Shown piece after piece: positions 53,857-62,250 of a stretch of 64,000 nucleotides of DNA. The notes under the pieces are model-generated. The model had not been told where the DNA came from, did not search any database, and saw nothing but the letters and a program-made list of their open reading frames with translations. Source of the DNA: CAVVAY01 sp963746465. GTDB lineage: Bacteria > Actinomycetota > Actinomycetes > JACCUZ01. Within the stretch, counting starts at the first letter, position 1. Each line of letters opens with the position of its first letter. The stretch lies in contig CAVVAY010000002.1 in NCBI GenBank assembly GCA_963746465.1, positions 124,001 to 188,000 on the forward strand, given 5' to 3'. The position numbers and the translations under genes were made by a program.

Positions 53857-54636
53857 CTACTGCAGCAGGCTGACGCCGCGGGCGATCACGATGACCGACA
53901 GCATCAGCGCCGACACCGACTCGGTCGCCATCAGCATCTTGGCACGGTGCGTCAGCGGCATCGTGTCGGTCGGGCTGAACGCCGAGGAGTTGGTCACCGA
54001 TGTGTAGAAGTAGTCCAGGAATGCCGGGGACCAGTCCGAGTGCGCGGCCGACCGCTTGGCGACCTCGTCGATCGCGTCCTCGTCCTCGTCCTGGGGGAAC
54101 CTGAAGTCGGCCGCCGGCAGCTGCGAGCGCGGTTCGCGGGTGCGCACGACAGGACCTCCCCGGTCGATCTCCCAGTAGGCCAGCGCGAACACGATGATGT
54201 TCGTCAGCCAGACCTGCGCGGCGCCGATCAGCAGCGCGCCGCCGTTCTTCGCCGAGCCGTTGACCAGGGTGTCGACGAGCAGCACCAGGGCGATGGTGTT
54301 CGCCAGGGCGATCAGCAGGATCAGCCCGATCGAGACGAAACGGAGCTGCCGGCTCTCGCGGGTCATCCGGTGCGGGTTTCCCACCAGCAGCGGCACGAGG
54401 AGCACCACCTCCAGTACCGGGATCAGGTAGCGCGGGCCGAAGACCAGCGCGCTCGGCAGTGCGGCGTACAGGACCACCGCCGCCACGACGGCCACCGCCG
54501 CGGCGTACCGGGACTCGCCCGGGTGCTCCCGCTTCTCGGCGCCCCTGGTCACCGGGAGTTCCGCTCTGGAGGCGACGGTGAGGTCATGCCGCCAGCGTCG
54601 CACCGGCACGCCCGGCGACCCCGCAGGCGCGCGCAC
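53857..54636 (-). CDS. Hypothetical membrane protein, channel-like
   Basis: A 259-residue membrane protein with five hydrophobic segments (about 45-65, 70-85, 100-125, 132-155 and 225-250). The C-terminal YFYTSVTNSSAFSPTDTMPLTHRAKMLMATESVSALM resembles the pore-loop region of two-helix channel-like proteins (DUF1345-like), with an aromatic before TSVTN, but it lacks the TVGYG filter. Between helices lies an acidic stretch (PQDEDEDAIDEV). The start is uncertain; Met at 54636 gives 42 more residues than a core start would. Convergence or function is not evident. Confidence 0.6.
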   Translation of the reverse strand: MRAPAGSPGVPVRRWRHDLTVASRAELPVTRGAEKREHPGESRYAAAVAVVAAVVLYAALPSALVFGPRYLIPVLEVVLLVPLLVGNPHRMTRESRQLRFVSIGLILLIALANTIALVLLVDTLVNGSAKNGGALLIGAAQVWLTNIIVFALAYWEIDRGGPVVRTREPRSQLPAADFRFPQDEDEDAIDEVAKRSAAHSDWSPAFLDYFYTSVTNSSAFSPTDTMPLTHRAKMLMATESVSALMLSVIVIARGVSLLQ

Positions 54637-54642
54637 AACAAC

Positions 54643-54672
54643 GACGCCCCCGACCGTGGGGTCGGGGGCGTC
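54643..54672 (-). terminator. Strong bidirectional hairpin after the Tat-exported isomerase gene
   Basis: GACGCCCCCGACC (54643-54655) pairs perfectly over 13 bp with 54660-54672 around a GTGG loop. It lies 21 bases past the stop of the gene at 54693. A GC-rich stem without U tract, typical of actinobacteria. Confidence 0.85.
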
Positions 54673-54692
54673 GCTGTGGGGGCCGTGGGTCG

Positions 54693-55982
54693 CTAGCCGC
54701 GCAGCCCGTTCATGTTGGCGGCACTGATCGCGGTGAAGCGCAGGGAGCGGCCCGGGTCAGCGGCTCCACCGGGTGCGTTGTCCTGCTCGTAGTTCGGGTT
54801 GTGCGAGCCCTTCGCGCCCTGCTCCTTGAAGAACGTCCTGTAGTCGATGTCGGCGGTGGGGGCCCCGAACGGCACCATCGTGTAGCCGTCGCCGACGCCG
54901 GGTGCTTGAGCGGTGCGATCGCCGTCCTTGGCGTGGTACAGCGGGTAGCGATGGGTCTGCTTCGCCACCGTCGCCAGCGGGTCGAAGATGTCCTCGACGC
55001 GCTGCCCGTTGACGTCGTACCGCCAGCGGTGCTGGTGCTGCGCCACGTGCGCCCAGTAGATGTCCATCTCGACCACGACCAGATCGGGGTCGGTGACGTC
55101 CAGGTAGTGCTGCATCAGTCGCTTGCCCGACTCGGCCCGCACCTGGGTCGGTGCGATCGGGGCGCCGGTGACCCGGTCCTGGGTCACGGTCACGATCGGG
55201 CCGTCCTGCAGGAAGTTGTACGCCGGCGAGTGGTTGTGGGTGTACATGTGGATGCCGAACTGGTTGACGCTGATCTGGTTGAGGGCCGTCCACTTCTCGC
55301 CTGCGAGCGTCCACGGCTCGATGTTCCGGTTGCCCGCGTTGGTCGGGTCCCCGCCGGTGCCCAGGTACGGCGTGCCCAGGATCGTCCCGAACTCCAGCTC
55401 GGTCTGGAACCGAAGCAGGTCAGCCGCGGACATGGCGCCACCGGAGCTGCCCGGCCCGTCCCACGTGTTCGGGATGAAGCCGTGGTTGCCGATCGCCTCG
55501 AGACCGTTGTCGTCGAGGAGGCCGCGCAGGGTCCGCGCATAGGCCAGGTAAGCCGCCCGCCCGGCGGCGTTGCCGTCGTTCGGGTAGGCGGCCGTGCCAC
55601 CCGGGTTCGCGGCGTTCTGCCCGTAGCCGGCGAACTCGACCTGCTCGATGCCGACCCTGGCCAGGTACTCGAAGAGCTCCTTCCACCCACCGGGCAGCGG
55701 CACCAGCGGACCCAGGTCGGTGGGGTCGGCCGGGAAGTTGGCGCCGCCGAGGTAGCCCATCGTCGGCGAGCCGGTAGCGATGGCCAGCCGGCCGGGGACG
55801 TCACGCTGGGTGTAGGTGATCGTGCCGACCTTGGACGCCGGGATCAGCCGCCCGTTGCCGCTGCCTGCCTTCGGCGCCGCGAAGGCGCTCACCGGGCCAA
55901 TCGGCGCCAGTGCCACGGCGGCGGCGCCGCCGACACCGAGCTTGAGCATGGACCTACGGCTGAGGTTGTGGTTCGAAGCCAT
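54693..55982 (-). CDS. Tat-exported sugar isomerase/epimerase-like TIM-barrel protein
   Basis: A 429-residue protein with a twin-arginine signal: NLSRRSMLKLG (R9, R10), a hydrophobic core, and a probable cut near SAFAAPKA at about residue 36. The mature part is a sugar-phosphate isomerase/AP-endonuclease-2-like barrel: LARVGIEQVEFAGYGQN, GNHGFIPNTW, GIHMYTHNHSPAY and DLVVVEMDIYWAHVAQH provide metal-ligand His, Asp and Glu residues. Export of this fold is less common than a cytosolic location and suggests an external carbohydrate substrate. The strand also carries a separate upstream gap with GACAAAGT. Confidence 0.87.
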   Translation of the reverse strand: MASNHNLSRRSMLKLGVGGAAAVALAPIGPVSAFAAPKAGSGNGRLIPASKVGTITYTQRDVPGRLAIATGSPTMGYLGGANFPADPTDLGPLVPLPGGWKELFEYLARVGIEQVEFAGYGQNAANPGGTAAYPNDGNAAGRAAYLAYARTLRGLLDDNGLEAIGNHGFIPNTWDGPGSSGGAMSAADLLRFQTELEFGTILGTPYLGTGGDPTNAGNRNIEPWTLAGEKWTALNQISVNQFGIHMYTHNHSPAYNFLQDGPIVTVTQDRVTGAPIAPTQVRAESGKRLMQHYLDVTDPDLVVVEMDIYWAHVAQHQHRWRYDVNGQRVEDIFDPLATVAKQTHRYPLYHAKDGDRTAQAPGVGDGYTMVPFGAPTADIDYRTFFKEQGAKGSHNPNYEQDNAPGGAADPGRSLRFTAISAANMNGLRG

Positions 55983-56103
55983 CTACGCCTCCTTGCGCGC
56001 TCCCACGGGAGTACGCATCGACCGGATTGTCCGTGCCCGCATCACGGTCGAGTTGCTGGGACGCTAACGGGCTGTGCCCGGTGTGGGGAAGACCTTTCGG
56101 TGG

Positions 56104-56138
56104 AACTTCTCGAAAGTTTTGCTCTACGCCGACAAAGT
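56104..56138 (-). promoter_or_regulatory. Putative ROK-regulator binding site before the Tat-exported gene
   Basis: AACTT (56104-56108), five bases, AAGTT (56114-56118), and GACAAAGT at 56131-56138. The latter is identical to two copies in the ROK operon promoter region (63530 and 63559). The site sits in the 161-base gap before the start at 55982. Confidence 0.45.
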
Positions 56139-56143
56139 GCCGC

Positions 56144-57148
56144 TCAGCCGCTGGTGAAGGCCGCGTCGAAGGCCGCGGCGGGCGGGTCGAAGGCCAGCCG
56201 GCGGACGAACTCCAGCGCCTCGGGGGCGCCGAGCAGGCGGTCCATCCCGGCGTCCTCCCACTCGATCGAGATCGGGCCGTCGTACCCGATGGTGTTGAGC
56301 ATCCGGAAGCAGGCCTCCCACGGGACGTCGCCGTGCCCGGTGGACACGAAGTCCCAGCCGCGCCGCGGGTCGGCCCAGGCCAGGTGCGACCCCATCCGGC
56401 CGTTGCGACCGTTGCCCACCTGACGCTTCGCGTCCTTGCAGTCGACGTGGTAGATCCGGTCCTTGAAGTCCCAGAGGAAGCCGACCGGGTCGAGGTCCTG
56501 CCAGACGAAGTGGCTGGGGTCCCAGTTGAGCCCGAAAGCCGGCCGGTGGTCGACCGCCTCCATCGCGCGCACGGTGGTCCAGTAGTCGTAGGCGATCTCA
56601 CTGGGGTGCACCTCGTGGGCGAACCGGACACCCTGCTCGTCGAACACGTCGAGGATCGGGTTCCAGCGGTCGGCGAAGTCCTGGTAGCCGGCCTCGATCA
56701 TCGAGGTCGGGACCGGCGGGAACATCGCCACGGTCTTCCAGATCCTCGAACCGGTGAACCCGACGACGGTGTCGACGCCGAGCCTCTTCGCCGCGCGCGC
56801 CGTCGTCTTCATCTCCTCGGCCGCGCGCTGCCGCACGCCCTCCGGGTCGCCGTCGCCCCACACCCGGTCCGACAGGATGCCGCGGTGCCGCTCGTCGATC
56901 GGGTCGTCGCACACCGCCTGCCCGGTGAGGTGGTTGGAGATCGCGAACACCTTCAGGTCGTGCTTGGCCAACATGTCCAGCTTGTCCTTGACGTAGCCGT
57001 CGTCATCCGCGGCGGCCACGACGTCGAGGTGATCGCCCCAGCAGGCGATCTCGAGGCCGTCGTACCCCCAGTCCGAGGCGAGGCGGCACATCTCGGCGAA
57101 GGGCAGGTCGGCCCACTGGCCGGTGAACAGGGTGATCGGTCGCGTCAT
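56144..57148 (-). CDS. Cytosolic sugar phosphate isomerase/epimerase-like protein
   Basis: A 334-residue TIM-barrel protein of the IolE/xylose-isomerase-like family. Blocks: LASDWGYDGLEIACWGDHLDVV, VVGFTGSRIW, FAHEVHPSEIAYDYWTT (Glu metal ligand), LNWDPSHFVWQDLDP (Asp) and DRIYHVDCKDAKRQ and ISIEWED supply the usual four metal ligands. It is cytosolic, with no signal. Substrate may be an inositol-like cyclitol or a 3-keto sugar made by the neighbouring dehydrogenase. A terminator-like hairpin separates it from that gene, so it may have its own promoter or be read through. Confidence 0.87.
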   Translation of the reverse strand: MTRPITLFTGQWADLPFAEMCRLASDWGYDGLEIACWGDHLDVVAAADDDGYVKDKLDMLAKHDLKVFAISNHLTGQAVCDDPIDERHRGILSDRVWGDGDPEGVRQRAAEEMKTTARAAKRLGVDTVVGFTGSRIWKTVAMFPPVPTSMIEAGYQDFADRWNPILDVFDEQGVRFAHEVHPSEIAYDYWTTVRAMEAVDHRPAFGLNWDPSHFVWQDLDPVGFLWDFKDRIYHVDCKDAKRQVGNGRNGRMGSHLAWADPRRGWDFVSTGHGDVPWEACFRMLNTIGYDGPISIEWEDAGMDRLLGAPEALEFVRRLAFDPPAAAFDAAFTSG

Positions 57149-57198
57149 GTCCTCATGCTCCTACTCGCTGCGCGGTGCGTCCGCGATCCGCATACTCG

Positions 57199-57233
57199 AA
57201 AGGGCGGTGGGGGCGCCCCATGCGGGGAGGCGC
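57199..57233 (-). terminator. Hairpin between the dehydrogenase and isomerase genes
   Basis: GGTGGGGGCGCC (57199-57210) pairs perfectly over 12 bp with GGCGCCCCCACC (57222-57233). It lies 51 bases after the dehydrogenase stop and would end or attenuate the transport operon. Confidence 0.8.
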
Positions 57234-57283
57234 CCCCACCAGCTCGGAGGGCAGCCGCGGTTCCGGCGACTGCTGCCACGCGG

Positions 57284-58513
57284 CTAGGCCGGCTGCTGCG
57301 CGACGCTCAGGTCGGCCGGTTTCCCCGCGCCGTCCTGCACGATGACGTTCTCCCAACCGCTGTCGTGCGCCGCTGAGCGCTCGACAGCTGCCAGGACACG
57401 TTGCACCTGGAGCCCGTCGGCGAACGACGGGGACGGGGTCTGTCCCGTGCCGATGGCCTGGACCAGGTCGACCACCTCGTGGGTGAAGGTGTGCTCGTAA
57501 CCCAGACCATGACCGGGCGGCCACCAAGCCTTCAGGTACGGGTGCCTGGGCTCGGTGACCAGGATCCGCCGGAACCCCGCGGTCTCGGCATCCTCGGTGT
57601 GGTCGTGGAACTGCAGCTCGTTCATCGCCTCGAAGTCGAACGCGATGCTGCCTTCGCTCCCGTTGACCTCCAGCCGCATCGCGTTCTTGCGACCGGACGC
57701 GAACCGGGTGGCCTCGAACGAGCCGATCGCCCCAGACGCGAATCGCGCGAGGAACAGCGCGGCGTCGTCGACGGTGACCTCGCCGGTGCCCGCGCCGCCG
57801 GATGCGGCCAGCCCGGACGACGCCTCCGGCAGCGGCCGCTGCCTGATGAACGTCTCGGTGAGACCGGTCACGCCGGTGATGGCCGCGCCGACGACGAACT
57901 GCGCCGCGTCGATGATGTGCGCGCCGATGTCCCCGAGGGCACCGGAGCCCGCGCGGTCCTTCTGCAGCCGCCACACCAACGGGAACGACGGGTCGACGAT
58001 CCAGTCCTGCAGGTACTGCGCCCGGACGTGCCGGACGGTGCCGACCCGCCCCTCCTGGACCAGCCGGCGGGCCAGCGCGAGGGCCGGCACCCGGCGGTAG
58101 TTGAAGGCGACCATCGAACGGACGCCGCGCGCCTCGGCCGCCTCGGCCGCCTCGACCATCGCCTCCGCCTCTTCCACCGAGTTGGCCAGCGGCTTCTCGC
58201 ACAGCACGTGCTTGCCGGCCTCCAGAGCGGCGATGGCGATCGCGGCATGGGTGTCGCCAGGGGTGCAGATGTCGACCAGCTGGACGTCGTCCCGCGTGAG
58301 CAGACGATGCCAGTCGGTCTCCACCGATGCCCAGCCCATCCGCTCGGCTGCAGCTGCCGTGGCCGCCGGGTCACGACCGCAGAGCGCGGTCATCGCCGGG
58401 GCGCACGGCAGGTCGAAGAACCGACCTGCCGTGCGCCAGGCCTGCGAGTGGACCGCTCCCATGAAGGCGTACCCGACCATCCCCACCCCGATGGTGGGAG
58501 TGCTGTCGGTCAT
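57284..58513 (-). CDS. Gfo/Idh/MocA-family NAD(P)-dependent dehydrogenase
   Basis: A 409-residue oxidoreductase. The Rossmann motif is GVGMVGYAFMG (9-19), the catalytic Lys sits in CEKPLA (around residue 107), and a His is present in DIGAHIIDAAQF. The family oxidises sugars or inositols at a ring hydroxyl. It is the fifth gene of the ROK operon, with a 40-base gap to the binding-protein gene. With the isomerases next to it, an inositol-type or 3-keto-sugar pathway is likely. The substrate is not identified by sequence. Confidence 0.92.
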   Translation of the reverse strand: MTDSTPTIGVGMVGYAFMGAVHSQAWRTAGRFFDLPCAPAMTALCGRDPAATAAAAERMGWASVETDWHRLLTRDDVQLVDICTPGDTHAAIAIAALEAGKHVLCEKPLANSVEEAEAMVEAAEAAEARGVRSMVAFNYRRVPALALARRLVQEGRVGTVRHVRAQYLQDWIVDPSFPLVWRLQKDRAGSGALGDIGAHIIDAAQFVVGAAITGVTGLTETFIRQRPLPEASSGLAASGGAGTGEVTVDDAALFLARFASGAIGSFEATRFASGRKNAMRLEVNGSEGSIAFDFEAMNELQFHDHTEDAETAGFRRILVTEPRHPYLKAWWPPGHGLGYEHTFTHEVVDLVQAIGTGQTPSPSFADGLQVQRVLAAVERSAAHDSGWENVIVQDGAGKPADLSVAQQPA

Positions 58514-58553
58514 TGCGTTCCCTTCTTGCCCGGTCCGTGCAGGGGACGATCGA

Positions 58554-59615
58554 TCAGGACTGGAAGCAGAGCGGGCGGTACTCCTCGAGGTTGTCCTTGT
58601 TCACCACCGGGGCGTTGAGGACCACGCGCTTCGGAACCTCGACCTGGGCGAGGTCGGACATCCCCTTGCCCTGGGCGATCAACCGGGCCAGCTTGATGCC
58701 GTCCGCAGCCTGGGTCGGCGGGTAGATCACGGTGGCCTCCATCTCGCCGTCCTCGATCCACTGCATCGCGTTGCACGAGCCGGCACCGCCGATGAAGGCG
58801 AACTCGTCACGGTTGGCGTTGTCGAAGGCTGCCTTGACGCCGACGCCCTGGTCGTCGTCGTGGTTCCAGATGATGTCGATCTTCGGTGCGGCCTGCAGCA
58901 GGTTGGACGCCTGCTCCTCGCCGGACTCGACCGTGAACTCGGCGGCCACCCGGTTGTCGACCGTCTCGCCGCACGTCTTCAGCGCGTCGGCGAAGCCCTT
59001 CGACCGGTCCTGCGTCAGCGGCAGCGAGTCGAGGCCTGCGATCTCGGCGATGACCGGGTTGGTGAGGTTCTTGCTCTCCTTGAGCGAGCAGGCGTAGGTG
59101 CCGGCCGAGACACCCATGCCGTAGTTGTCGCCCAGCACCGTGGCGCGGGCCGCGAACGGTGAGGAGAACTCACGGTCGACGTTGATGACCGGGATGCCCG
59201 CCTCCATGGCCTTGATCGCGACGTCGGTGAGGGCAGCGCCGTCGGTCGGCAGCAGCACGATCGCGTCGACCTTGTCGTTGATGAAGGTCTCGACCTGGCT
59301 GATCTGCAGGTTGGCGTCGTTGGTGCCCTCGGCCTGCTTGAAGTCGATGTCCTCGTACTTCTCGGCCTCGGCCTTGGCGGAGGAGTTGATGGCGGCCAGC
59401 CAGCCGTGATCAGCCTGCGGGCCGGAGAAGCCGATGACCACCGTGTCACCGGCGGCGTCGTTGTCGCTGGCGGCCTTGGTGTCGCTGCTGGGCTTGCTGT
59501 CGGCGGAGGGCTCGGGGTCGTTGCTGGTGCAGCCCACGAGCACCGCCGTGGTCGCCAGCAGAGCTCCGCTGGCCATGAGAATCCGCTTCAGCGGAGTGGT
59601 GGGACGCACGGACAT
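58554..59615 (-). CDS. Sugar ABC transporter substrate-binding lipoprotein
   Basis: A 353-residue periplasmic-binding protein of the ribose/galactose type. Lipobox Cys at residue 29 (AVLVGCTS), then an acidic-Ser linker and VVIGFSGPQADHGWLAAINSSAKAEAEKYED. Further blocks, INVDREFSSPF and DIIWNHDDDQGVGVKAA, are typical of pentose/inositol binders. AAGGAGAAG precedes the ATG at 59615; the frame runs on to 59675 without a good start. An intercistronic hairpin stands between it and the permease gene. Confidence 0.93.
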   Translation of the reverse strand: MSVRPTTPLKRILMASGALLATTAVLVGCTSNDPEPSADSKPSSDTKAASDNDAAGDTVVIGFSGPQADHGWLAAINSSAKAEAEKYEDIDFKQAEGTNDANLQISQVETFINDKVDAIVLLPTDGAALTDVAIKAMEAGIPVINVDREFSSPFAARATVLGDNYGMGVSAGTYACSLKESKNLTNPVIAEIAGLDSLPLTQDRSKGFADALKTCGETVDNRVAAEFTVESGEEQASNLLQAAPKIDIIWNHDDDQGVGVKAAFDNANRDEFAFIGGAGSCNAMQWIEDGEMEATVIYPPTQAADGIKLARLIAQGKGMSDLAQVEVPKRVVLNAPVVNKDNLEEYRPLCFQS

Positions 59616-59638
59616 GTACTTCTCCTTCAGGGTGTGGT

Positions 59639-59654
59639 CCGGCCGGGCGGCCGG
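59639..59654 (-). other. Short intercistronic hairpin
   Basis: CCGGCC (59639-59644) and GGCCGG (59649-59654) around GGGC, in the 56-base gap between the permease stop and the binding-protein start. It could protect the downstream mRNA so that more binding protein is made. Confidence 0.35.
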
Positions 59655-59671
59655 TTCTCGCGAGGTGGGAG

Positions 59672-60733
59672 TCATGGGTTGCGGGCGGCGACGCGTTGCT
59701 GGAGAAGGACGGCGACGATGATGATCACGCCGGTCGCCACCGCCTGGGTGGAGGTGTCCTTGTTGTTCAACGTGAAGATGTTGGTCAGGGTCCGGAAGAT
59801 CAGGACGCCGAGCACGGTGCCGACGATGGTGCCGCGACCGCCGGTGAGCAGGGTGCCGCCGATGACGACAGCGGCGATCGACTCGAGCTCGTAGCCGCCG
59901 CCGTGCGTCGAGCTCCCGGTGGTCGTCCTGGCCATGATCATCACTGCGGCCAACCCGCAGGCCAGCCCGAGCAGCACGTAGAGCAGGGCGGTGTGCCGGC
60001 GTACGTCGATGCCGGCCAGCCGGGCCGCCTCCGCGTTGCCGCCGACGGCCAGGGTCCGCCTCCCGAACGTGGTCCGGTTGAGCAGCACCCAGCCGCCGAT
60101 CGCCGCCAGCGCGAAGATGATGACGAGGACCGGCACTCCGAGGACGTCGCCACCGAAGAAGGACACGAAGTCGCGGTTGGAGACGATCTGGGTCTTGCGG
60201 TCGGAGATGATCTCCGCCAGACCCCGGGCGGACGCCAGCATCGCCAGCGTCACCACGAAGGCCGCGATCCTGCCGTAGGCGATGAGCAACCCGTTGACGA
60301 GCCCGCAGCCGCCGCCCACCGCGAGGGCGACGAGCACCATCACGATCCAGTGCGTGTCCTCAGCCATGGTCTGCGTCGACAGGGTCGTGGCCCAGACCGA
60401 GGCCAAGGCGACGATCGCCCCCACCGACAGGTCGATGCCGCCGCCGGTGATGACGAAGGTCATGCCGATGCTCACGACACCGATGACCGAGGCCAGGCGG
60501 AGGATCGTCAGCATGTTGTCGACGCTGAGGAAGCGGTCGCCCGCGGTCGCCCCGCCGACGATGACCAGGATGACGAGGGCGATCACCAGGCCGAGGTTGC
60601 GCCCGACCGAGCTGTCCATGACCCGGGCGAACTGCGAGCGGGGGTCCGCCGTCTCGACCGCCGCGGCCTCCACGCGCCCGTGCTCGTCCGGGGGCGGGAC
60701 GACCGCGGACGACGGAGTCTTCTGGTCGCTCAT
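59672..60733 (-). CDS. Sugar ABC transporter permease, RbsC type
   Basis: A 353-residue permease with about ten helices (LVIALVILVIVGGATAG; VSIGMTFVITGGGIDLSVGAIVALASV with the RbsC signature; VPVLVIIFALAAIGGWVLL). The loop NRTTFGRRTLAVGGNAEAARLAGIDV contacts the ATPase. Its ATG overlaps the ATPase stop (ATGA). It forms a homodimer channel in ribose/inositol-type importers. Confidence 0.94.
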   Translation of the reverse strand: MSDQKTPSSAVVPPPDEHGRVEAAAVETADPRSQFARVMDSSVGRNLGLVIALVILVIVGGATAGDRFLSVDNMLTILRLASVIGVVSIGMTFVITGGGIDLSVGAIVALASVWATTLSTQTMAEDTHWIVMVLVALAVGGGCGLVNGLLIAYGRIAAFVVTLAMLASARGLAEIISDRKTQIVSNRDFVSFFGGDVLGVPVLVIIFALAAIGGWVLLNRTTFGRRTLAVGGNAEAARLAGIDVRRHTALLYVLLGLACGLAAVMIMARTTTGSSTHGGGYELESIAAVVIGGTLLTGGRGTIVGTVLGVLIFRTLTNIFTLNNKDTSTQAVATGVIIIVAVLLQQRVAARNP

Positions 60734-62250
60734 GCGACACGTCCTTCCATGACCAGGTCGAGGACCCGGTGCTCGTCGATGCCTGCCGCCGGGCCCTCGT
60801 GCACGATCCGGCCCTCGCTGATGACCAGCACGCGGTCCGCGAGGCCGAGGACCTCGGGCACCTCGCTGGACACCACGACGACGGCAACACCCTCGTCAGC
60901 GAGCCGGCGGATCAGGGCGTAGATCTCGCTGCGGGCGCCGACGTCGACGCCGCGAGTCGGTTCGTCGAGCAGCAGCACCCGACAGCCGCGCAGCAGCCAC
61001 CGCGCCAGCACGACCTTCTGCTGGTTGCCACCGGACAGCGTGCGCACCGCCCGCTCCACGCCCGCGGGCCGGACGTCCAGAGACTCCGCCTGCTGCTTGG
61101 CCGCCGCGTGCTCGTCGCCACGCCGGACGAACCCGGACCGGGCGAAGCGACGCAGGCTGGCCAGGCTGATGTTGCGGGTGACCGACTGGTCGAGCAGCAG
61201 GCCTTGGCTCTTGCGCTCCTCCGGTGCCAGCCCGACCCCGGCGCCGACCGCAACTCGCACCGACCCCCTGCGCATGGCCTTGCCGTCGACCGTGACCCGG
61301 CCGGCAGACGCCTTGCGGGCGCCGTAGAGCGTCTCGAGGATCTCCGAACGTCCGGAGCCGACCAGGCCGGCCAGCCCGACGATCTCGCCGGCCCGGACGG
61401 TGAACGTCACGTCGGTGAACTCGCCGATGCGGGACAGGCCCTCGACCTGAAGCACCGGCTCGCCGAGCGTCGCGGAGTCGTCCTGCTCCGGGAACACGAA
61501 CTCGATGGACCGCCCGGTCATCAGCCGGATCAGCTCCGCCGTGGGGGTGTCGGCCACCGGGAGGCTGGTGGCCACCGTGCGGCCGTCCTTCAGGACGGTG
61601 ACCCGGTCGCCGATCTCGCGGATCTCCTCGAGGCGGTGCGAGATGTAGACGACGGCGACCCCTTCGCCGGTCAGGTCGCGGATGACGCGGAACAGGTTCT
61701 CGACCTCGCCGCCGTCCAGGACCGCAGACGGCTCGTCCATCACGATCAGGCGGGCGTCGTGCGACAGGGCCCGGGCCATGCTGACGATCTGCTTGCCGGC
61801 TGCGGAGAGCCGGCCGACCTCACGACCGGGCGGGATGTCGGCATGACCCAGCCGGCGCAGCAGGTCCCGGGCGGCGGCGCGCGTCGCTGCCGGTCGGGTG
61901 AACCCGGCACTGGTGCCCTCGTGGCCGAGGAAGATGTTCTCCGCGACCGAGAGGCCGTCGACGAGGTCGAGCTCCTGGTAGATCGTGGCCACGCCGATCT
62001 TCATCGCGGCGACCGGGTTGCTGAGCCGCACCGGCTCGCCGCGCCAGGTGATGGTGCCCTCGTCGGGCTGGTGGGCACCGGCCAGCACCTTGATCAACGT
62101 GGACTTGCCGGCGCCGTTCTGCCCGAGGAGTGCGTGCACCTCACCCGGCCGGACGTCGAGGTCGACCCCGTCCAGCGCACGTACGCCGGGGAACACCTTG
62201 ACGATGCCGGACATGGTCAGCAGCGGCTGTCCCGCGTGGATCTCAGTCAT
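60730..62250 (-). CDS. Sugar ABC transporter ATPase, RbsA/MglA type
   Basis: A 506-residue protein with two fused ATP-binding domains. The first has Walker A GQNGAGKST (43-51), the signature LSAAGKQIVSMARAL and Walker B IVMDEPSAVLD. The second has the typical degenerate Walker A (GLVGSGRSE) and a good LSGGNQQKVV signature. Such asymmetry is normal in this family. It begins inside the ROK regulator gene, with an 8-base overlap. It energises import of a pentose, galactose-like sugar or inositol. Confidence 0.94.
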   Translation of the reverse strand: MTEIHAGQPLLTMSGIVKVFPGVRALDGVDLDVRPGEVHALLGQNGAGKSTLIKVLAGAHQPDEGTITWRGEPVRLSNPVAAMKIGVATIYQELDLVDGLSVAENIFLGHEGTSAGFTRPAATRAAARDLLRRLGHADIPPGREVGRLSAAGKQIVSMARALSHDARLIVMDEPSAVLDGGEVENLFRVIRDLTGEGVAVVYISHRLEEIREIGDRVTVLKDGRTVATSLPVADTPTAELIRLMTGRSIEFVFPEQDDSATLGEPVLQVEGLSRIGEFTDVTFTVRAGEIVGLAGLVGSGRSEILETLYGARKASAGRVTVDGKAMRRGSVRVAVGAGVGLAPEERKSQGLLLDQSVTRNISLASLRRFARSGFVRRGDEHAAAKQQAESLDVRPAGVERAVRTLSGGNQQKVVLARWLLRGCRVLLLDEPTRGVDVGARSEIYALIRRLADEGVAVVVVSSEVPEVLGLADRVLVISEGRIVHEGPAAGIDEHRVLDLVMEGRVA